In this document: piece by piece, positions 37,724-45,418 of the stretch
How the letters are laid out: every line of letters starts with the position of its first letter
How positions within the stretch are numbered: the stretch's first letter is position 1
Translations under genes and position numbers: made by a program
The notes under the pieces: model-generated
The model's input: only the letters and a program-made list of their open reading frames with translations
Told to the model about the DNA's origin: nothing
Database searches by the model: none
From: Candidatus Cloacimonadota bacterium
GTDB lineage: Bacteria > Cloacimonadota > Cloacimonadia > Cloacimonadales > Cloacimonadaceae
Direction of reading: 5' to 3'
Assembly (NCBI GenBank): GCA_029567705.1
Contig: JAKPXC010000121.1
Coordinates: 1 to 64,000, forward strand
Length of the DNA stretch: 64,000 nucleotides

Positions 37724-40578
37724 TAGGCGTCTCCTAAACCAGTGAGCAGTTTTTCCAGATGGATGCCATGTGAGGCTTTGATAAGAGTAACACAGTTCTG
37801 AGTGTATTCAGAGATATCTATGCTATCCAGCGTTTCCTGCACTGTGTTAAAGTGATGATACTCTATCTTCGAATTCTCGGGTTGATAGTGAGTTGAGAGC
37901 TCTCCCACCGTGATAAGAGAAGCAAAAGACTTTTCAGAAAGGATAGCTCCGATCATCTGGTGGTACATGGCAGTTTGTTCTCCCAGTTCCAGCATATCTC
38001 CCAGAATAGCCTTATGAGGCCGCTCCGGCTCCAGAACTGCCCAATGTTCGATAGCTTTCTGCATGGAGAGAGGGTTGGCATTGTAGCAATCCACAATCAC
38101 CAGGCCATTCTTCACCTGGATGGTTTCAAGACGGTGTTTCAGCCCCCTGGCACAATCCAGACCCTCTTGAATCTGTTCCGGTTCAAGGCCCAGGCAATTG
38201 GCCATCGCAATGGCAAAGGAGCTATTTGTCACATTGTGGGAGATAGTCGAGTGCAAGGTGTAAAGCTGGTCATTGACCATAAAGGTAATGCTATCCTGAA
38301 GCACATTTATCTCACTGAGCTTGAAATCTGCTTCGGAAGAGCTTCCCACCGAGAGAGCCTGATCCGACCACACAGAGAAACGGGAGTCATCAGCCGGATA
38401 CAACCTGTATTGCAGGGGAACTTTGAAGAGATCTGTCTTTTCACGGTAAACTCCCTCTTCATCTATCAAGTATTCCAGATGGGAAGGGCCAATATTGATG
38501 ATCATTGCGCTATCAGGCATAGAGATTTCGGCTAGCCGGGCAATCTCGCCAAAGTGGTTTGTGCCCAGTTCAAAAACGGCATACCTATCTTCTGGCTCTA
38601 TTCTCAGGATAGTTTTAACCAGGCCGATTAAGTTATTCTCATTCTCGGCCGTCCAGAGAGTCTTACCCGCCTGGGACATGATGGAGGCCAGATACTCTTT
38701 GGTGCTGCTCTTCCCGGTGCTGCCAGTGAGAGCTATCCGGTAGGCGGGAAACATCATCAGGTATTTCCGTGCCAGATCTCCCAAGAGCCGGAAAGCATCA
38801 TTGCATTGTTCATAGTTATCTCCACCGCATGATAAAGGTAACTCCCCTACTCCCAAGTTTAATGCCTCCCGGCAGATTTGAGGCAGATAAGTGTGGCCGT
38901 CGAAATTCTCACCCTTCAAAGCAAAAAAGACGGAGCCAGGCTTGATGGTGCGGCTATCTGTAGAGATGTATCTATACTCCCGGGGAGGGATGTAACCCTG
39001 AACTGAAGTCCCATGTAAAGGATTTATCAGGAGCTTGAGCATCAGCCTGTCCAGGCTCAAAACCAGTTCATCATCGGCTTTAGGCTGTTTCGATTCAGTG
39101 GCATTCAGGTAGTCATAGGCCACCTGGAAGTCATCAAAGTGCTGCCTTTTGCCTTGAATCTCCTGATAATCCTCATGACCTTTCCCGCATAACACAACTG
39201 CATCGCCGGGATTGGCCAGGCGCAAGATGGCCTCTATAGCCGTCTTTCTATCCCGGATAATCCACCAGGGAAACCACAGGTCTGTTCCTGAAAGCATATC
39301 CAGAATGATCTGTTCCGGATTTTCCGTGCGGGGATTATCGTCGGTTATAACCACGCAATCGCTGTTATGTAAAGCTGCTTGCAGCATCAATGGGCGCTTT
39401 CCTCGATCACGATCTCCCCCGGCACCAACCAAACACAGGGTGCGCTTGGGATTCAGCTTGTTGCAGGATTTGAGAATACTCTCAATAGCATCGGGACTGT
39501 GGGCATAATCCACAAAAACCGAGATGCCTTTGCTGTTCGGAACAGACTGGAATCTGCCCTTCACAGGTTTTAGCTGAGGCACAATGCGTTCCAGCAATTT
39601 TACCGAGCAGTTCATCTGCAGCAGACAGGATATCGCCAGAGCCAGATTCTCCACATTGAAGCTTCCGATCAGTTGAGATCGTATACTCAAGCTATTCTTA
39701 TTATGAGTGAGCAGGAAGGAGCTTTCCTGAGAAGTCAACTCTACTTGGGAGACACTATAATCAGCCCCATCCATCCCGATTGAGCTACAGCCCAATCCTG
39801 ATTCTTTGAGCTTGTTATATGACCTTGCTCCAAAAGTATCCATTGTATTGATCAGAACATCTGCTCCCAGAGAGGCATAGTGCTCCAGGAAAGAGTATTT
39901 CACCGCACCATACTCGTCCATGGTTTTATGAAAATCAAGATGCTCCCGGCTGAGATTTGTAAAGAGGCAATAGTTGAAAGCCAATCCGTAGATTCTGTCC
40001 AAAGCTATGGCATGAGAAGATACTTCCATCACGACATGAGTTACGCCGGCATCTCTCATCTGCCCCAGAATCTGGTTCAGCTCGAATATATCCGGAGTGG
40101 TGTGGTTTGTGTGGTGTAGCTCGCCATCGATATAGTATCCCAAGGTACCAATCCAGGCAGCCTTCTTCCCCATCAACCTCAAAGCTTCGTATATCAATAG
40201 TGTAGTAGTAGTCTTGCCATTGGTACCGGTAATCCCGATCAGGCAAAAAGCCTGGCTGGGCTCATTGTAAAACAATCCCGCCAGTAGTGCTGCAGCCTTG
40301 CGGGTATCGTCCACTTTTATATAAGTACCTTTGTAAGCTGAATCATCCTGAACCACCAACAGAGCGGCTCCCCTTTGGAGAGCATCGCCGGCAAAGCTGT
40401 GGCCATCGCTGCTGAGCCCTTTTATGCAGATAAAGATATCTCCGGGCGAGACCTTGCGGTTATCCACTTTGGGAACCGAATCCAGCAGAGTCTCCCGCTG
40501 TTCTGGTTTTAACAAGTGCTCATTGCCAAGCTTGGGATTAAGGAAGCTAAGGCAAGCAAGTATCTGATCCAGCTTCAT
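37723..40578 (-). CDS. murE-murF: MurE-MurF fusion (UDP-MurNAc-tripeptide synthetase plus MurF ligase in one ORF)
   Basis: MurE half: ITGTNGKTTTTLLIYEAL, ITDDNPRTENPEQI; MurF half: LTGSTGKSSTKEYLASIM, VFELGTNHFGEIARLAEI, VDCYNANPLSMQKAIE; continuous reading frame; start MKLDQ at 40578 overlaps the ftsI stop. Confidence 0.92.
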   Translation of the reverse strand: MKLDQILACLSFLNPKLGNEHLLKPEQRETLLDSVPKVDNRKVSPGDIFICIKGLSSDGHSFAGDALQRGAALLVVQDDSAYKGTYIKVDDTRKAAALLAGLFYNEPSQAFCLIGITGTNGKTTTTLLIYEALRLMGKKAAWIGTLGYYIDGELHHTNHTTPDIFELNQILGQMRDAGVTHVVMEVSSHAIALDRIYGLAFNYCLFTNLSREHLDFHKTMDEYGAVKYSFLEHYASLGADVLINTMDTFGARSYNKLKESGLGCSSIGMDGADYSVSQVELTSQESSFLLTHNKNSLSIRSQLIGSFNVENLALAISCLLQMNCSVKLLERIVPQLKPVKGRFQSVPNSKGISVFVDYAHSPDAIESILKSCNKLNPKRTLCLVGAGGDRDRGKRPLMLQAALHNSDCVVITDDNPRTENPEQIILDMLSGTDLWFPWWIIRDRKTAIEAILRLANPGDAVVLCGKGHEDYQEIQGKRQHFDDFQVAYDYLNATESKQPKADDELVLSLDRLMLKLLINPLHGTSVQGYIPPREYRYISTDSRTIKPGSVFFALKGENFDGHTYLPQICREALNLGVGELPLSCGGDNYEQCNDAFRLLGDLARKYLMMFPAYRIALTGSTGKSSTKEYLASIMSQAGKTLWTAENENNLIGLVKTILRIEPEDRYAVFELGTNHFGEIARLAEISMPDSAMIINIGPSHLEYLIDEEGVYREKTDLFKVPLQYRLYPADDSRFSVWSDQALSVGSSSEADFKLSEINVLQDSITFMVNDQLYTLHSTISHNVTNSSFAIAMANCLGLEPEQIQEGLDCARGLKHRLETIQVKNGLVIVDCYNANPLSMQKAIEHWAVLEPERPHKAILGDMLELGEQTAMYHQMIGAILSEKSFASLITVGELSTHYQPENSKIEYHHFNTVQETLDSIDISEYTQNCVTLIKASHGIHLEKLLTGLGDA

Positions 40579-42758
40579 AGCGTCGCCTCCAGAGAACAAG
40601 CCGTGTTTCCGGTGATTCTGGAACCGGGAAGGATGGATTGACTTCTCACAATACCACTACCCTGCACAAGGATAGGCACTCTATGCCTGCGAGCCAATTG
40701 CATGGCAGCCCGGATAGTCATGCCTCTCAAATCCGGCATCACATTCTGGGCAACAGGAGCATGATTGGGACTGCTTCCCCTGCCTAGCTTGACCGTGATG
40801 GGATGATATCTATCCACCGAGACTCCGGCCTTGGGGAATTGATCGACAACGACAGAAGCAGAATCCGGACCTTCTATGCTGTATGAAAATCCGGCCTGAT
40901 TCAAGAGACGCTCTGCTTCGAGCATTCCTCTACCAACCAGGGAAGGCATAATCTGGGTGCTTTGTCTGAGCTGCTCATTGTAAGGCAGGATGGAGCAATT
41001 TGGCATAAAAAGTATGTTTTCAATGATTGACTTGGTGGTGGGAGCAGCACTGGTGGAGCCGTAGTGATAACCGGGAGCCGGTTCATCATAAAACGTTACT
41101 ATCACCATCTGGGGATTCTCCACGGGGAAAAGCCCGGCGAAAACAGAAGTGTATTTCCCTGAGGCATAACCCCGGGTTCCGGGAAGGTTCTTTTGGGCTG
41201 TACCCGTCTTACCGCCTACCCGGATATAATCCATCTTGATATGACGTCCGGTCCCATAATCCACCACGGCTTGAAGATAGGCACACATGGAGTCTGTGGC
41301 GGCGGGAGAACTGAGCTCTCGCAATACTCTGGGCTCATAGTGTTCCAGGACATTTCCTTTATCGTCCAAAACGGAATCGAGGATGTATGGCTTCATGTAT
41401 CTTCCACCATTGGCAATGGTGGAATACGCTGCGGCCAATTGTATGGCGGAGACGGAGATGCCCTGACCGAAAGAAATGGATTGAAGAGTATAAGAATCCC
41501 AGTTTTCCAGCTTTTGAAAGAGTCCCGACGACTCACCAAAGAGATTAAGACCGGATTTCTGTCCGAATCCATAGGAGATAAACTGCTCATACAGACGTGG
41601 AGCTCCCAGCAGGGTGGCAATCTCTGCAGCACCCGTATTGGAGGATTTCGCTATAATATCGCGAGGTAGAAGTGCTGCACCTGCATGGATGTGGCCATCG
41701 TTGATAAAGCGACCGTTGGGCATCACTTTCGGGCCACATATTATCCGCTGATTGTATCTCAGAATTCCGGAATCCAAGGCAGGGAGCATAGTGAGAGGTT
41801 TCATAGTGGAACCAGGCTCAAACATGAAGCTTGCAGCGATATTGGGGCTGTTGCGGATTACATTGGGATCGGTGCTGCGATCATCGTGGGAGATCCCTGC
41901 CATGGCCAGAATTCGCCCTGTATTGGGATCCATAATAATGCAACCGGCATTGGAAGCGCTGTATTTTTCCACGCCTTCCAAAAGAGTGTTTTCCACTATC
42001 TCCTGGATATTGGCATCTATTGTTAGCTTTACATTACGTCCGTCAGCCGGATTCTTATGCCTCAGATTGGGATAGGGCACTCGCTCCTGATTTGCATCCA
42101 GCACAATCTCACGCCAGCCGTATGTTCCACCCAGTATCCTGTCATAAGTGGCTTCTATCCCGGTCATCCCGGCAAGTTGATATAGCGAACGCGAAGCAGT
42201 TTCTTCATCAAAACCATTTGATTTCTCTGCCACTGCGCCAAGCAAGCGGCCCGCCAGCTTGCCTTTGGAATATATTCTGTGCATGGAACTGAAGCTGTGA
42301 ATCAAGCCGGGCAGCTTCTGCACTTCGAAGGCACTGATGATAGCTTCCAGTTCAGATTCCCGGATGCGGTTCGATACTACTATAGATGATAGCTTTTTAT
42401 TGCGATTCAATTTGGTCATCACCTGTTCATGGGTGATGTCGCTATTCTCGCTGATCTGATCTGCTATAAGCGTATAGGCTTCCTGCAGGGGGATATCTTT
42501 GCGGGTAGCCCAACGATTGACGGATGCGCGATCCACATCAAGCTGGTAATAGCTGATGGAGCTCACCAGCAGCTCTCCATTGGCATCCAATATGGCACCC
42601 CGTTTGGGGATCAGTATCTCCCGGTTCGGGATGTATCTTCTTCTTCGGAAGCTTCCAAGCTGGTAAGGATCCAAAATCTGAATCCAAAAAAGGTACACAG
42701 CCCAAAGCAGGCTGATGCCACCCAGGAATAGAACCAAGAGACGATAGCGGGATTTCAC
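40575..42758 (-). CDS. ftsI: FtsI/PBP2-type transpeptidase with C-terminal PASTA repeats
   Basis: FEPGSTMKPLTMLPAL (SxxK), KSSNTGAAE (SxN), VGGKTGTAQKN (KTG); C-terminal MPSLVGRGMLEAERLLNQAGF and MPDLRGMTIRAAMQLARRH PASTA-like units. Confidence 0.93.
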   Translation of the reverse strand: MKSRYRLLVLFLGGISLLWAVYLFWIQILDPYQLGSFRRRRYIPNREILIPKRGAILDANGELLVSSISYYQLDVDRASVNRWATRKDIPLQEAYTLIADQISENSDITHEQVMTKLNRNKKLSSIVVSNRIRESELEAIISAFEVQKLPGLIHSFSSMHRIYSKGKLAGRLLGAVAEKSNGFDEETASRSLYQLAGMTGIEATYDRILGGTYGWREIVLDANQERVPYPNLRHKNPADGRNVKLTIDANIQEIVENTLLEGVEKYSASNAGCIIMDPNTGRILAMAGISHDDRSTDPNVIRNSPNIAASFMFEPGSTMKPLTMLPALDSGILRYNQRIICGPKVMPNGRFINDGHIHAGAALLPRDIIAKSSNTGAAEIATLLGAPRLYEQFISYGFGQKSGLNLFGESSGLFQKLENWDSYTLQSISFGQGISVSAIQLAAAYSTIANGGRYMKPYILDSVLDDKGNVLEHYEPRVLRELSSPAATDSMCAYLQAVVDYGTGRHIKMDYIRVGGKTGTAQKNLPGTRGYASGKYTSVFAGLFPVENPQMVIVTFYDEPAPGYHYGSTSAAPTTKSIIENILFMPNCSILPYNEQLRQSTQIMPSLVGRGMLEAERLLNQAGFSYSIEGPDSASVVVDQFPKAGVSVDRYHPITVKLGRGSSPNHAPVAQNVMPDLRGMTIRAAMQLARRHRVPILVQGSGIVRSQSILPGSRITGNTACSLEATL

Positions 42759-42764
42759 GGCGCT

Positions 42765-43133
42765 TTAGTCTAAGATGATTTCAACGTTCTTGGCTTCTGC
42801 TCTGGAAGCAATCAGATCAATGATACAATAGGATTTATCCTCTTGTTTGGGAGAGGGTTCCTGCACGTAGACCACGCTTCCGGCAGGTTTATCTGCGATA
42901 AAATTACTCAGCTCCACTCTCACCAAAGACGAGATGTGCCGCCCGGAACGCAGATCATCCAGTTCCACCAATTGCTCGGTGTTGATGTTCTTTTCGGCAT
43001 TCAGGGTTTTTTCGAGATTTGAATACTGCTTGGTGTAGCGCACCACCTGATTACCATTATGAAAATACATAAAAACTGCTGCCACAAAGACTAGGATTAG
43101 AACAGCGAATTTTCCTCTCATTATTTCCCCCAT
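42765..43133 (-). CDS. FtsL-like small bitopic protein
   Basis: 122 aa, N-terminal TM then coiled-coil-like region; position between rsmH and ftsI. Confidence 0.65.
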   Translation of the reverse strand: MGEIMRGKFAVLILVFVAAVFMYFHNGNQVVRYTKQYSNLEKTLNAEKNINTEQLVELDDLRSGRHISSLVRVELSNFIADKPAGSVVYVQEPSPKQEDKSYCIIDLIASRAEAKNVEIILD

Positions 43134-44059
43134 ATCTTTTCCGCAACGCGCAGTTTGGCACTGCGAGCCCGGTTATTTATTGCTAATTCATTGGCACTTG
43201 CTTCTATTGGACGACGCGTAATCAGTTTGAGACGCTGTTTCGCATCGCAATTGCACTGGATCATTTTGGGAGGGCATTTGCAACCTTGGGCTGCATCCCT
43301 GAAGATATTCTTTACGATTCTGTCTTCCAGAGAGTGATAACTCATCACCACGATTCTCCCACCCGGATTGAGCAGATGAATGGCGTCTTCCAGAGCCTGT
43401 TCCAGCACCTGCAGCTCTTGATTGACGTGAATCCGTATGGCTTGAAAGACTCTGACCTTGCTTTTCAGCGATTCTTTAGTTCCGCTGCCAACCACAGTTT
43501 CGATGATGGAAGCAAGTTCACGGGTTGTCCGAATCTGGGTATCTTGACGACCGGCTACGATGGCCTTGGCAATCCGCAAAGCATGCAGTTCATCTGAATA
43601 GGAGCGAATTACTTTGGCCAGTTCGCCCACTTCAAGCTGGTTAACCGCTTCCAGTGCACTGTATTCCTGCTCCTGATCCATCCTCATATCAAGCGTGGCA
43701 TCACGGTCAAAACTGAAGCCTCGCTCTGTTTCATCAATCTGATGTGAGGACAGACCCAAGTCAAACAGAATCCCATCGATTCCAGCCACTCTCCGAAGCG
43801 CCAGCTCGGTGCGTAGGGCTGAGAAATTGGCTTGGATAAGTTCTGCTGAGTCACTGAAGTCCTTTAGAACATCAGAGCTATGGCGAATAGCGTCCATATC
43901 CTGATCAAAGCAATAGAGCTTGATTCCCGGGCAAGCCTTTAACATCGCCTGGCTATGCCCTGCTCCACCCAGAGTGGCATCCACATACACCGCTCCCGTC
44001 CGAAGCTGAAGAGCTTCCAGGCATTCGTTTTGCATGACGGGAACGTGATAGATACTCAT
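43121..44059 (-). CDS. rsmH: 16S rRNA (cytosine1402-N4)-methyltransferase
   Basis: YHVPVMQNECLEAL, YVDATLGGAGHSQAML, DGILFDLGLSSHQIDETERGFSF, MSYHSLEDRIVKNIF; start 44059 overlaps the mraZ stop. Confidence 0.95.
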   Translation of the reverse strand: MSIYHVPVMQNECLEALQLRTGAVYVDATLGGAGHSQAMLKACPGIKLYCFDQDMDAIRHSSDVLKDFSDSAELIQANFSALRTELALRRVAGIDGILFDLGLSSHQIDETERGFSFDRDATLDMRMDQEQEYSALEAVNQLEVGELAKVIRSYSDELHALRIAKAIVAGRQDTQIRTTRELASIIETVVGSGTKESLKSKVRVFQAIRIHVNQELQVLEQALEDAIHLLNPGGRIVVMSYHSLEDRIVKNIFRDAAQGCKCPPKMIQCNCDAKQRLKLITRRPIEASANELAINNRARSAKLRVAEKIWGK

Positions 44060-44496
44060 TTCTGATAGTCTTCCGAGGTGAATCTCTTGCGATGCAATTC
44101 CAGCTTGGTCTTGCGGATTGAATTGAAGGTATCCGGATTCCACAGGCTGATGTAGTGCCCTTCTCCTTTGATGATCACTTTATCCGTGATCCCGGCATCT
44201 TCCAGAAGCTGTTCATGAATTCTTACTCTGCCAGGACCTTCCAGTTCCTGCTCGGTCATGGCAAAATCTATGAGCTGGGTTCTCAGGAGTTTATCGTCGT
44301 CTGTCCCGGATTTTAGCCTTTCCAGGGTTTCTTTCCAGTTGTCGATCGGGTAGATGGCGATGGTATCATTGGGACCCAAGGTAACGATCACGCTGCGGCT
44401 GGCTTCGGCAGCAAATTTCTTTTTGAAACTTGCCGGCACTATCACCCGCTGCTTGTTTACCGAGTTCTCAAAGTATCCTAAAAATTCTCCGGACAT
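44056..44496 (-). CDS. mraZ: transcriptional regulator MraZ
   Basis: N-terminal FLGYFENSVNKQRVIVPASFKKKF, GPGRVRIHEQLLEDAGITDKVIIKG SpoVT/AbrB-like halves. Confidence 0.88.
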   Translation of the reverse strand: MSGEFLGYFENSVNKQRVIVPASFKKKFAAEASRSVIVTLGPNDTIAIYPIDNWKETLERLKSGTDDDKLLRTQLIDFAMTEQELEGPGRVRIHEQLLEDAGITDKVIIKGEGHYISLWNPDTFNSIRKTKLELHRKRFTSEDYQK

Positions 44497-44810
44497 CCTG
44501 GTTCCTTTTCATTTCAGTTTCTGGTATTGCCTATCGGCCTTGCTTTGGAGAGCCTCTTGTGAGTTATCGTGAGATTTTTTGAGCTCCCGTGGCAATACTT
44601 TGAGATATAATGATTCCTGTCAAGAGGAATGTGAGTTTTTTTTAAGATATTTTGGTGAAGCTGTGGTAAATGTTGAACTGGATTGATGTCAGCCCTCTAT
44701 CTTATTGATTTTCCAGAGATTGCTTATCGGATAAATACCTTTTTCAGGCTGCACTTGGGTTTGGATTTGGTCTCCTGGGTGATTTCTCCATCTACTCCCT
44801 GTCCTAATGG

Positions 44811-44899
44811 GTCGCCGACTCTTCACCGAGTCTTGGCCGACTCTTCCCGAGCAAAGTGTTCGGGAAGAGTCGGCCAAGACTCGGTGAAGAGTCGGCGAC
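44811..44899 (+). repeat. GACTCTTCCCGA palindrome family, copy B (perfect 40-bp arms, 9-nt loop)
   Basis: GTCGCCGACTCTTCACCGAGTCTTGGCCGACTCTTCCCGA - GCAAAGTGT - exact reverse complement. Confidence 0.95.
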
Positions 44900-44979
44900 A
44901 TGAGAGTGAACAGTGATCAGTGAACAGAGCTGCGCTGCTTCGCTCCTCCTTGTGGTATAGGCATCTAAAGGTGGATTAT

Positions 44980-45015
44980 ATGGACTCTATGGACGGAATG
45001 GACAATATGGACAAG
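44980..45015. repeat. 9-bp tandem repeat ATGGACNNN x4
   Basis: ATGGACTCT ATGGACGGA ATGGACAAT ATGGACAAG in phase. Confidence 0.9.
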
Positions 45016-45281
45016 TTATCAGCTGCTTCGCTCTTTGGTGTGGCGAACTCCGATTTGCCACAGAGACCGGAGGTTTCTCCCGAGATTTACGAGGAAATTA
45101 CCAATCCCGGGTATCATAGTAGACTCTGGAAGGGTTTCTGCCAAATCGGAGTTTAGCAGCCCTGCTTATTTTGGAATTCAATCTGGCTATCTAAGTTTCA
45201 CTTATACAATAGACTATTCAGCCAGATTGGACTTCAAACAGTGGGTGCGTCAGCAGGGTGAAAACGCTCTGCTTTGCTTGC

Positions 45282-45356
45282 TGCTGGATGAACTCCAAGA
45301 GGGCATCAGGTTCGGATGTGAAGCTAGAGACAACGAAGCCCTCTTGAACTCCAACG
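45282..45356 (+). repeat. paired-arm hairpin family, copy 1
   Basis: GATGAACTCCAAGAGGGC (45287-45304) / GCCCTCTTGAACTCCAAC (45338-45355); homologous to 60354-60428. Confidence 0.75.
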
Positions 45357-45364
45357 GTAACAGA

Positions 45365-45415
45365 ACTGGTCACTTGTTACTCGTTACTTGTTACTCGTTA
45401 CTTGTTACTGGTCAC
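45365..45415. repeat. 14-bp tandem repeat CTTGTTACTCGTTA
   Basis: Units at 45373 and 45387, partial at 45401; flanked by ACTGGTCAC at both ends. Confidence 0.9.
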
Positions 45416-45418
45416 TTC

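Noticed and set aside
44813-44899. Palindrome copy B as a rho-independent terminator
   Set aside because: Arms of 40 bp, no T-run on either strand, and not immediately downstream of a gene end.
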